Assembly: GCA_023014485.1 (NCBI GenBank)
Contig: JAJOZX010001863.1
Location: 360,001-424,000 of the forward strand
Direction of reading: 5' to 3'
DNA from: Bathynomus jamesi
Lineage: Eukaryota > Arthropoda > Malacostraca > Isopoda > Cirolanidae
Length of the DNA stretch: 64,000 bases
Positions within the stretch are counted from its first letter, which is position 1, and every line of letters begins with the position of its first letter. A program made the position numbers and the translations under genes. This document shows, piece after piece, positions 55,225 to 64,000 of this stretch. Under the pieces are notes generated by a model that was not told where the DNA came from, did no database searches, and saw only the letters and a program-made list of their open reading frames with translations.

Positions 55225-56072
55225 CTGTATACGTGAGGTTGGCTGTGTGATAATTCACAAACTTTGTGGGGTAATTTTTTTGTGAGGTACATTAAAAGAA
55301 TTTTTATAAAAATCTACGAATATCTTAATTGTTGGAAAAAAGATATGTTAATCCTGACTAGGTTAGGTTAGGCTAGGTAGGGTCAGTTAAAGTTAGGTTA
55401 GGTAAAGTTGAGTTAGATCCCAGCAAACAATTTTACGTAGATACGATGTTGCCACAAGGTTGCATTTTAGCACTATGATGTATACGTTATACAACGTAAA
55501 TTTGTGTGGTCTCAATTACGTTTTCACAACGTTGTAATATTACATAAACTTTACGTAGATACAACGTTGTCTCAACGTCTCAAGGCTAGAATTTGGCCCA
55601 ACAAAAGCGCCCTATTTGAAATAGTAGCATGCCGTATGTAACTCCGTTACAATTTTGTAACAAAGAATAACGTAATACGAAACTATATGCTGTGGATGTA
55701 AAACCTTACGTGCAGACAACGTCTATGCTACGTACAAAATATTACGTCAGAAGTTTACTTGTAGTACTTTACGCCTTAAGCAACGTATCAACGTTGCAAT
55801 ATAATGTTTGAGTTTTACATTGTGACAACGTCAGTACAACGTCAATTTCTGACATGACCAAGATTCAACCAGGATATAACACGAAGTGTGTTTGCTGGGA
55901 TAATACCTCACTATTTAGAGACTTAACAGAAAACACCCTTCGAGCCCGCGACTGCGTCCGGAGCACTTATTACGCTATTTTCGGTTCGATAGCACTAAGG
56001 TGAAATTAGGTTAAGTTAATTAGCCTTTTAGATATGTGGCTTTATAAAAGTTGGTATCTCGCTTGTGCGGAG

Positions 56073-56075
<3 letters not shown>
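55225..56075. repeat. Dispersed repeat R1, copy 2, split by a MITE
   Basis: Left part to 55417 and right part from 55901 together align with 2690-3075. (TG)n arrays border both sides (55197-55224, 56088-56107). Confidence 0.7.
55418..55900. mobile_element. MITE with TCCCAGCAAACA ends and CAACGT words
   Basis: TCCCAGCAAACA at 55418 mirrored by TGTTTGCTGGGA ending 55900. About ten CAACGT/ACGTTG words lie inside, on both strands. Comparison with R1 copy 1 gives an independent view of the insertion point, although no clear target duplication is present. Confidence 0.85.
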
Positions 56076-56107
<32 letters not shown>

Positions 56108-56693
56108 CAGGACCGCCGAGAGGGCGGGGAAGCCGAGATAAATCCCGGGGACCCGGACCTCTAGAGGGCCCAGAAAGAAGGGAGATAAAATCTAAAAATA
56201 TTAATAAAGCAATTGATTAAATAACAGAGAGGAAATATAATTAATGAACATACATTTGATAGAGATTATCATAGTCAAACTGAAACAGATAAAATATTAT
56301 CTGCGGTCCACCAATGCCCAAGACCGACTGACAGATCTGAGAACCATTGTAATTGAAAGCCAATTAGCCCGTACTTTAAATTTCATCAGAATCGTTTACC
56401 ACTTTGCTAGAGAGAAGGCAAAGAAACTACACTTCTAATTATCTTGCAGTAAACAGTTGTCTTGCCTGCATTTGTAAATTGTATTGTGACAGAATTAATA
56501 TAATTGATTCGAAAAATAAAATGGTCATTTTCCTCTGAGTTGTTTATTCATACTGTATGTTTTGAATAGTGACTTGGACATATAATCAGTTTGCTTGTTA
56601 TGTACACAAAAAAACATTCATAATAAAATACTGAGTAAACAGGGGGACCCATATACCAATCATTTCCCGGGGCAGCTCTCGCGCGCGGCCCTG
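56108..56693 (+). mobile_element. hAT deletion derivative in a (TG)n array
   Basis: CAGGACCGCCGAGAGGG at the left and the mirror of CAGGGCCGCGCGCGAGAG at the right; TGTGTGTG on both sides, consistent with an 8-bp duplication but inside a TG repeat. It retains a transposase C-terminus. Confidence 0.75.
56244..56438 (+). pseudogene. hAT (TTF/ZMYM-type) transposase C-terminal remnant
   Basis: Encodes YYLRSTNAQDRLTDLRTIVI, ESQLARTLNFIRIVYHF and AREKAKKLHF before the stop. This matches the common hAT ending LRSTMSQERLSSLALLSIE ... FAxxKARRxxF. 64 codons; no upstream domains are present in the element. Confidence 0.72.
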
Positions 56694-57050
56694 TGTGTGT
56701 GTGTGTGTGTGTGTGTGTTGATGCTAAATCAAACAGCCAAGGATTGCCTCTCTTTGAACATTATCCTTCACTACATTTCCTAAAAGAACACACACACACA
56801 CACACACACACAACACACACACCTATATATATATATATATATGTATAATGCGTACGTCATTGAATCATTAATTTTCCCCTGTGGGCTATACAATAAAAGA
56901 GAAGAATGACGATAAATTTTTTATCGTGGTCGATTGTTCCCCAGAGAAAATCCTTCATTAATAATAAGGGGACTTATTAAGGTACTCACGCACAGAATAA
57001 CATAATAAGGTTTAAAAGGCCACTCCGCCATAATACTCCTATAACCTCAT
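56694..57050. other. Unassigned stretch with microsatellites
   Basis: (TG)n 56692-56719, (CA)n 56790-56812, (TA)n 56824-56842; no gene. Confidence 0.6.
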
Positions 57051-57236
57051 TCTAGCGGTTGGGTTGCTGATCAGGGGGTCATGTGATCGAGTCCGGGCGA
57101 GGACTTTGTGATTTCTTGTCTTCGTTCGTGGGCTGTGGTTCAGATTCTACGTTAAGCTGTAGATCTACGAGTAAGGTGGAACGAAAAGCTTGACCTTCAT
57201 CAGAATGAACAATTCGGGCGGAAGCAAAAACTAAGC
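57051..57236 (+). mobile_element. SINE-A copy, 5'-truncated
   Basis: Begins in the second tRNA-like module (GCTGATCAGGGGGTCATG, GATCGAGTCCGGGCGAGG) and ends with AATTCGGGCGGAAGC and (TA)n. Confidence 0.8.
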
Positions 57237-57252
57237 ATATATATATATATAT

Positions 57253-57785
57253 GGGTAATGGAGTGTTAATAATAATAATAAAGTTTACAAAGTTATCTGT
57301 AGTTCTGGAAAACGTTAGTGGAATTGGTAAAACCATTTGGAAAGAGTGGAACCTCACTAATGGTATTATTGTTTAGAAGAACGAAATAAATAGTTTTTTT
57401 ATTGGATTACAGAACATGTGTTTCACGCAATATATAGAACTAGAAATTACTCTGTATAGATGCTTTTATTTGTTTCAAAGGAAATCACAAGGTTAAGCCG
57501 GAGAACGTATATGTGTACGCTTCAATAATAATAATACAACAGTTATTACTAAACCACTCATTATTTGAATTGTGGAAATTAATTTTGGGTCCATTTCCTT
57601 TTCTGAAGGATGAAGTTCGTACGAGATGGAACGCTTGAAACGAAGTTCAAATAGACATAATATTAAATAGTCTTTAAAAAGAGTTATTATAAACACTTTA
57701 ACGTAATTATTCCTCTTCCTTTTCAAAATTTATATAACGATATGAATTACTATTGTTAAATATATATATGTAGCCTATATTATAC
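57253..57785. other. Unassigned stretch
   Basis: AAT repeats at 57267-57282 and 57524-57536; nothing else recognised. Confidence 0.4.
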
Positions 57786-57788
57786 ATT

Positions 57789-57871
57789 ACAGTCAAAAGC
57801 CAAATCACTCAATACGCGTAATGACTGGTTAGCACGCGTATTGATAGACTGATTTCGGCTTTTAACCGTGA
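57789..57871. mobile_element. ~83-bp hairpin mini-MITE
   Basis: CAGTCAAAAGCCAAATCA and CTCAATACGCGT are mirrored by ACGCGTATTGA and TGATTTCGGCTTTTAACCGTG. Bounded by TA on the left and ACATATATA on the right. Loop AATGACTGGTTAGC. Confidence 0.65.
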
Positions 57872-57879
57872 CATATATA

Positions 57880-59070
57880 TATATATACTGTCCACTGATT
57901 AATTATCACATCTTGATGCGTCATGAAAGATTTATTGGATGTACAGTTAAGTAATATTACAATAGTAATGCATTGCAAAGGTAAACAATAAGACACAGGC
58001 CTAATACACCTGCCTTTGCGAATCCTTACATACAATATGTTAGCATTCAAATATGTAAACATCAGAATTAAGTACATTCGTAGAAAGTTCACCACACACA
58101 CACACACGCTATTATGTTTCAGTTACTAACCACAAAAAGAAAAGCGATATTCTGTATTTAAAATAAAGACCTACGACCATTCTTCAAAAGAGAAGATTTG
58201 CACGTTTAAGACTGAATCTTTCAGAAATTGCATTTCTGTAAAATTATCCGATTTTGTGTTTTGTGTTGTCGATTTTGTTGTTAGGAACGCGATTTGTTGT
58301 TTCATTTCGATGCACGTTGATTCTGAAGCGGGAGGAGCCTACCGCCTCATTTACTTGGATTAACTTGGATTTTACACACACACACACACACATACACATA
58401 TATACGTATATAGTAACTAGTTTCAGGAATTTCTTCCGACATTTCGTCAGCATTTCCTGCAGCGACTCCTGCTTTCACAAGCCTATTGTTCCAGCGATGC
58501 CTCCTTCGCCATTTCACATAAGGCTTTCTTTGTTTATGGATACATATCGCGACCAAGATGACGTCACATCCCTCCTTCAGTCTAAATACCTTCGAATCAT
58601 CCAGCTCCAGCTACAAACTGGCGCTCGTCATGTTACAACATCAAACAGGCCCTTCGTCGGGCCTATATTAATTCTTTAACTTATATAACTCTAAATTCAT
58701 TTCAGTCCCGCAAGTATAACTCCATTAATAATTAATTCATTCATATGTATTCTCATTTTATATTGTCTATTTGCGTTTTTGTTAAACAACGTTCATTAGT
58801 AATTCCTGCACTTTTCTTAGTAAACAATTAATTAATCAGCATTTTACGTTATTTGTCGCACAACATTAATTGTAGCTTTTTGGGACTTTATCATTCACTT
58901 GTTAAAAGAAAATCCAACGAAGCTTATTAATCACTTTCCTTTATTAAAACATTATTTATTCATTTAATCAAAAGATCTGATGACTTCAAGCCTCAAAGAA
59001 TCAATTATTTAATTAATCTAATGGCATTTATTATAGGGCCTATTGTCAACTGGCCACTATATATACACAT

Positions 59071-59105
<35 letters not shown>
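57880..59105. other. Unassigned stretch
   Basis: (CA)n at 58092-58106 and 58374-58392, (TA)n at 59082-59105. Frames at 58244-58679 cross the CA array and show no known motif. Confidence 0.4.
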
Positions 59106-59106
<1 letters not shown>

Positions 59107-59220
59107 GAAGGACGCGAGTTTCTTTGGGTCTTCCTAGCTCGGTTAAAACTATAGATCCCCTCTTGGCGGGGCAACAAGTTTGTCCTTCATCTGAATGAAC
59201 GACTCTGGCGGAATTGTTGA
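59106..59220 (+). repeat. Diverged SINE-A/LINE-type tail
   Basis: CAACAAGTTTGTCCTTCATC, TGAATGAACGACTCTGGCGG resemble the SINE-A tail; (TA)n lies on the other (left) side. Orientation and extent uncertain. Confidence 0.4.
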
Positions 59221-59917
59221 CAGACTCTGACAGAAACTATACACGTAAATTTCGATTCGCATTCGAGATGATATTAATTGGTTTAGAATTTAGAGGTGTT
59301 TTTTTTCATTTATTTATTTATTGTCGATTTTAAGCGTTTGTTTATATAAATATTTCATCTTTGAATTATTCATTATTTAGTCAATACAAACGTTAGTTTA
59401 TTTTATCTTTGGTCACGTTTGGGTAAATTCCTCTTTACGACTGTTCACTTATCTATTTAATTTGATTACACGCGTTTGCAATTGATTAGAGATTATATTG
59501 TTTTTAACATTTGGCAGATATTTGGCAAACTCTTTGAGAGATATTTTCCCAGTAAGGCCTAAAGTTTAAAGGCCAAATTAAACAGAAAAAAATAAATATC
59601 AGTACTCCAATTAGCAACTATATGTTGAAATTATCGTAATATTGTAATAACCGTGATATTATTATGTTATTTCCACCAATAAAGATCAAGATTGATTAAT
59701 TTTTACTTTGATCGCTTTTCCTCAATTTCAAGATTGTAAATTTAAGTGATATTGATCCGTTTTAAGGATATAAAGATCTGGGTTTCTTTTCTTTTTTTAT
59801 GTTTGGTTTAACTTTATTGGTCCCTTTTAGAGGAATGGATTTTAGTGGTTTTGAACAGTCGGAGGTACGTTCTAATTTTCCATTTGTTTCATTTACGACT
59901 TCCAAATATATATACAC
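59221..59917. other. Unassigned AT-rich stretch
   Basis: No recognised feature. Confidence 0.4.
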
Positions 59918-60240
59918 ACGGTGTAGTAGTTAGCATTGCTGACTACGAATCCACCGGCCCCGGTTTCGATTCCCAATGACGGCAGTCGGCGCGTAGCAAA
60001 CCCAGCTGTTCATCCTTCAATACAATAAAAATTGGCTGGTAGATAAATGGGTATTCTGGGTAGCCTTGTGGTTAAGACACTGGGCTGCTGATCTGGAGGT
60101 CGTGAGATCGAGTCCGGGCGAGGACTTTGTAATTTCTGACTACTCGTGGTGGGTCTCGTTCGGATTCCACGTTAAATTGTAGATCTAAGGTGGAACAACT
60201 AGTTCCTTCGGGCGGAAGCAAAACCAAGGTTAACCAAGGT
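59918..60240 (+). mobile_element. SINE-A, near full-length copy
   Basis: Both tRNA-like modules present: GGTGTAGTAGTTAGCATTG with GGTTTCGATTCCC, and GTAGCCTTGTGGTTAAGACA with GATCGAGTCCGGGCGAGG. The tail is shortened (CTAGTTCCTTCGGGCGGAAG) and ends AAGGTTAACCAAGGT, then (TA)n and (TG)n. Confidence 0.85.
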
Positions 60241-60304
60241 GTGTATATATATATATATATATGCTGTATATGTGTGTGTGTGTGTGTGTAAGTGTACGTA
60301 TGTA

Positions 60305-60470
60305 CCTGTAGTGACATTAGCGGTGTTCTTATATGATAGTTTCAAACTTTTTTCTAGAAAATGTTTTAATATGAAAAAAGGGATATAATATTTAGGCTAG
60401 GTTATGTTAGGTTAAATTAATTAGATTAAGTGTCGCCATACACAACTGAAAATGTAAAAATGCCATCGTG
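60305..60470. repeat. Dispersed repeat R2, copy 2
   Basis: TGTAGTGACATTAGCGGTG, GGTTATGTTAGGTTAAATT and AAGTGTCGCCATACACAAC match 55016-55190. Confidence 0.65.
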
Positions 60471-60662
60471 TGTGTGTGCGTGCAAGAAAATAAATTTGCA
60501 CCGTCCGTTTTCTATTTGGTAAGTGGGGGTAATTCGTTCAAAATTTATTTTCGATTATTTATCGCAACAGAACATATTTTTTATTGACAATTTTTTGGCC
60601 TTTTCTTCTCCCGTTTCATTGTTTTCTCTTTACTTTTATGAAATCCAATCCGTATCAACGTT

Positions 60663-60718
<56 letters not shown>

Positions 60719-61065
60719 CACTGTGTATATTTTTTTTTTTTTTTTTTTAAGTTCGGGAAGAACCGATTCGCCTCTATTTAAAAGGGCATATCTCGGCGGA
60801 AAAACAAAGAAAAAGTGAGAGGAAAGACAGAGGAAAAAGAAAGGGTGGAGGGGACAGTCGAAGTGGAAAAAGACCAAGGATGACAAGGACTGCAGGGTCG
60901 AGCCCCATCATCCTTGGGTGCTAGGGCCGGGAGGGCGCACGTGAAACCTCCAGGAACAAGCACGTACAAACGAGCACAAAGAGCACTCAAGAGCACGAGC
61001 TTAGAACCCCCTTGCGGGGCACTGTGTATATATACAGTATATAAAACCATAGTAAAAAATCCCTT
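60471..61065. other. Unassigned stretch with microsatellites
   Basis: (CA)n 60667-60708, (TA)n to 60720, poly-T 60729-60748. The rest, GC-richer from 60830, has no recognised feature. Confidence 0.5.
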
Positions 61066-61126
61066 AGTTTTGCTTTCGTCAGAATCGTTCAGTCTGACGA
61101 AAGTCAAGCTTATTACCCTACTCTAC
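61066..61126 (-). mobile_element. SINE-A tail fragment
   Basis: TTGCTTTCGTCAGAATCGTTC and GACGAAAGTCAAGCTT: part of a tail adjoining a longer copy in the same orientation. Confidence 0.65.
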
Positions 61127-61466
61127 ACCTTCCGCCCGAATTGTTCATTCTGACGAAGGTCAAACTTGTTGCTCCATTTTCGACCTACAGCTTAACGTGA
61201 AATCCGAACCATGACTCACTATGAGTGGTCAAAAATTACAGTTCTCGCCCGAACTCGATCTCACGGCCTCCCGATCAGCAGCAGCCCAGCGTCTTAACCA
61301 CTAGGCTACCCACGGTACCTGGTACCCATTTATCTACTAGCCAATTTTTATTATGTGGAAGAATGAACAGCTGGGTTAGCTACGCGCCGCCTACCGTCAT
61401 TAGGAATCGAACCTAGGGTCGATGTATTCGTAGTCAGCGATACTAACTACTGCACCACCGAGGCGC
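61127..61466 (-). mobile_element. SINE-A, full-length copy
   Basis: Minus-strand copy with both tRNA-like modules: second module around 61255-61310 (GGTTAAGACGCTGGGC on the minus strand) and first around 61395-61460 (GGTTCGATTCC on the minus strand, GCCTCGGTGGTGCAGTAG at the end). Tail at 61127-61170 without a (TA)n run. Confidence 0.82.
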
Positions 61467-62529
61467 ATACATATTGTTGAACAATGCAGTGGAATTATTG
61501 ACTATTCTACAAACATATTTAAACCTATTTATACTCTGACATCTAAAGTTTTCCCGTTTGACCGAGAAGTCCTAGGATAAATTACCAGATGAACCGAGTC
61601 GCATTGTTTACAGCAGATAGAATACTCGTAGATACAACCAACTGCATCATGTGGACTGTTTTAGTCGAGATTTAATGGTATTTTTATACTTAAAAACTTC
61701 GTAAATTCCACTCGTTTTAAGGTAAGGTGGGAACATATTTAAAATTTATAGGGTAAGGGAGCATATAGATAATTTTTATGATCAAATTCCTCGTGAACTA
61801 CGCTATTATAATACGGGCTTTTGTTTTACAACTTTGCTTAAACAATTTACTGGAAATTGAATAGGATAAAACATACTTTAATACCAATATTCATAATATT
61901 GCATAACTCAAAATCTAAATATTCAATGCTAACAACTTTTAGTGCTTGTGTGTTTAATTGTGAAATTCATTATTATCACATATATATATATATATATATA
62001 TAAAATACGAACGTCTCTCCTCATATTGTAGCCTGATTGCATCGTGTATCAGAGGAGAAAATTAATTTTGAGTTTGTACAAAAGTTTACATGCAATTATT
62101 AAGGCATTCTGTGCAAACATGTAATGAAAGATATTAAATTGAAAATGAAAAGAAGGGGCTTAAAGTTTGGCTTCTATTTAATAACACTTAATAAACGTTT
62201 AACGGAAGAAGAATAAGAAGAAGAAGAAGAAGAAGAAGAAGAGGTAATAATACTTATTATTACCAGAATAAGAGATCAGAAGTTCTACTCTAGGTTAGGT
62301 CATGAAAAAGAAGATAATCATGTTCAGGAAGAAAGAAAAAGGCAAGAAGTTGTTCGGGAGAGGAAACGCAACTTTACATACAATTTTTACACTTATCAAC
62401 ACGTATAAACTATTTATTTCGAAAAAGGAGAAAGAGTCCAAGAGTCTTCTTCCACCCACTGCTTTCAGTAAAAGTTTTGAAATAAGAAGTATAGGAGAGT
62501 TAGAAAAAGAACAAAAAAGAAATGTAGTA

Positions 62530-62599
<70 letters not shown>
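61467..62599. other. Unassigned stretch with microsatellites
   Basis: (TA)n 61980-62002, (GAA)n 62207-62242 and (TG)n(TA)n 62529-62599; otherwise nothing recognised. Confidence 0.5.
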
Positions 62600-62602
<3 letters not shown>

Positions 62603-63390
62603 ACACAGACCGTGCATGGAACAAGGAACTCTTCTAGGAAAATTAAATCCACTATAGTCCGAATAAATAATGGTAAATGACAAATACTATAGTTTTTTCT
62701 TTTTCTTGATGCTAGCCCGACGTGGGCAACGAGTCACTCGCAAAGAGGTCCCAAAAATATAGCTTCCTTCACCAGCTATCTGCAAAGTAGATAGGATCCA
62801 GCTTTGGGACAGGATCTAGGGTTTAAAGTAGCCGATCCCAGCTACATTTAGAACCTCAATATAAGCAAAAGACTCGCTGCCTTCACGTCGGATTGAATAC
62901 ATCAAAGAAAAAGGGGTAACTATTATATTTTTAGCCAAAAAACAAAACTTAAACCCCAACTGGCAGAATTTAGCGTCCACTTTTCAAGGCACATAACATG
63001 TCCGTTTCATGATGGGAATGAACTCAGAATGGTTCCCTGAGGTTTTCTATGATACACACAGACCGTGCATGGAAGAAGGAATTTCTAGGAAAATTAAATC
63101 CACTATAGTCCGAATAAGTAATGGTAAATGACAAATACTATATAGTTTTTTTCTTTTTCATGATGCTAGCCCGACGTGGGCAACGGGTCACTCGCAAAGA
63201 GGTCCCAAAAATATAGCTTCCCTCACCAGCTATCTGCAAAGCAGATAGGATCCAGCTTTGGGACAGTATTTGTCATTTACCATTACTTATTCGGCCTATA
63301 GTGGATTTAATTTTCCTAGAAGAGTTCCTTGTTCCATGCACGGTCTGTGTATCATAAAAAACCTCAGGGAACCATTCTGAGTTCATTCTC
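62600..63390. repeat. Direct plus inverted duplication cluster
   Basis: Unit A 62600-62812 (GATACACAGACCGTGCATGG to CCAGCTTTGGGACAG) is repeated directly as unit B 63051-63266. Unit C 63267-63390 is an inverted copy of about 63016-63136, i.e. of B plus its left flank (GAATGAACTCAGAATGG). At the ACAAGGAACTCTTC site C agrees with A, not B. (TA)n arrays border the cluster on both sides. Confidence 0.9.
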
Positions 63391-63401
63391 ATATATATAT
63401 A

Positions 63402-63453
<52 letters not shown>

Positions 63454-64000
63454 CAAAAGCATGAGTTCGTTCCTTCATCATTACATTCTTTGCTCGATGT
63501 AGACCATTCGTAATCGTGCACTGTTAATTGAAGTAAATTATATAATATCCTGCAAAGACTGAATTTCATTTGTGTTTGAGATGAGACCCTCTTCCCCCTC
63601 TAAGCCGCACCATTAAGAAGGATCTCCAAATCTCCCTCTTGACAATCCTCCGACGATCCTCCGGCGATCCTCCGACAGATCAACATTGTGTCATTGTTTT
63701 TGTGCGTTTATTTTATTATGTTGGTATGCTCAGGAGAACGGCAAAAACGTATAGTTTGAATATTTGCGCATTCCGAACCATAGTTGTTTACGATCCTATA
63801 CTTATTTCCCTCAAGTCAACGTTTCTTAAACTGTGGGGCGCACCCCTCCTGGGGAGAGAAAAATCCGCTGAAGGGGGATTCGAGGAGGTTAATGAAGGGA
63901 AAGAAAAGTAAAAATGGCGATATTTTCAGTAATTTCATTCACTATCACTGTATCATGATCAGTTATGTAGTCAAGACCACCATGGCCGAGACCGAGACCA
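63391..64000. other. Unassigned right edge
   Basis: (TA)n 63391-63452; three short CGATCCTCCG repeats at 63652-63676; a hAT-MITE-like opening TTTCTTAAACTGTGGGGCGC at 63823 with no second end in the window. No gene recognised. Confidence 0.4.

Noticed and set aside
57493..57726. 77-residue frame as a small membrane protein
   Set aside because: Contains hydrophobic runs but AT-rich sequence gives these by chance; no start context, neighbours or homology to support it.

Overview
The window is a stretch of a large, microsatellite-rich arthropod nuclear genome. The evidence is the TE mix (Tc1/mariner elements with ACAGGGTG ends, many hAT elements and MITEs, a Bel/Pao retrotransposon, a CR1/L2/Jockey-like LINE, tRNA-derived SINEs), degenerate (TTAGG)-like tracts and dozens of (TA)n, (TG)n and (TC)n arrays. 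I recognise no conventional host gene; a crustacean or an insect/chelicerate with a big genome would fit equally well. Essentially all recognisable coding sequence is transposase or reverse transcriptase, and every copy carries at least one visible lesion.

1-25 kb: a chain of nested DNA transposons. Mariner-like elements lie at 1-475, 6041-7021, 11395-11453, 12801-13455, 20166-21383 (nearly intact, DD41D spacing) and 22755-23167. hAT elements or MITEs lie at 2140-2689, 7515-9500 (itself interrupted), 9501-10358, 15968-16168, 16321-16622 and 23696-24150. SINEs, LINE 3' ends and a 35-copy 23-bp minisatellite (14783-15572) sit between them.

25-40 kb: the most striking object, a 13.7-kb almost spacer-free palindrome (25586-39277, centre 32719). 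Each ~7-kb arm carries the 3' half of a Bel/Pao pol region and a LINE fragment. The palindrome splits a decayed mariner transposase; removing it together with one copy of the flanking ACTACT rejoins the two halves in frame. It is therefore an insertion with defined ends and not just a folded read.

40-64 kb: a nearly full LINE (44420-48167) disrupted by a 499-bp hAT MITE; a second inverted LINE copy (51736-53715) disrupted by another hAT MITE; a hAT (50572-51708) holding a 421-bp perfectly symmetric mariner fold-back; tandem and inverted tRNA-like SINE-B units; dispersed R1/R2 repeats; several dimeric SINE-A copies; and a direct-plus-inverted duplication near the right end.

Two themes tie the window together. 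First, one end of a DNA transposon is repeatedly replaced by an inverted copy of the other end, at scales from about 60 bp to about 14 kb. Second, the SINE-A family shares its 3' tail and (TA)n terminus with the resident LINE, suggesting a LINE/SINE partnership that also seeds (TA)n microsatellites used as landing sites by other elements.
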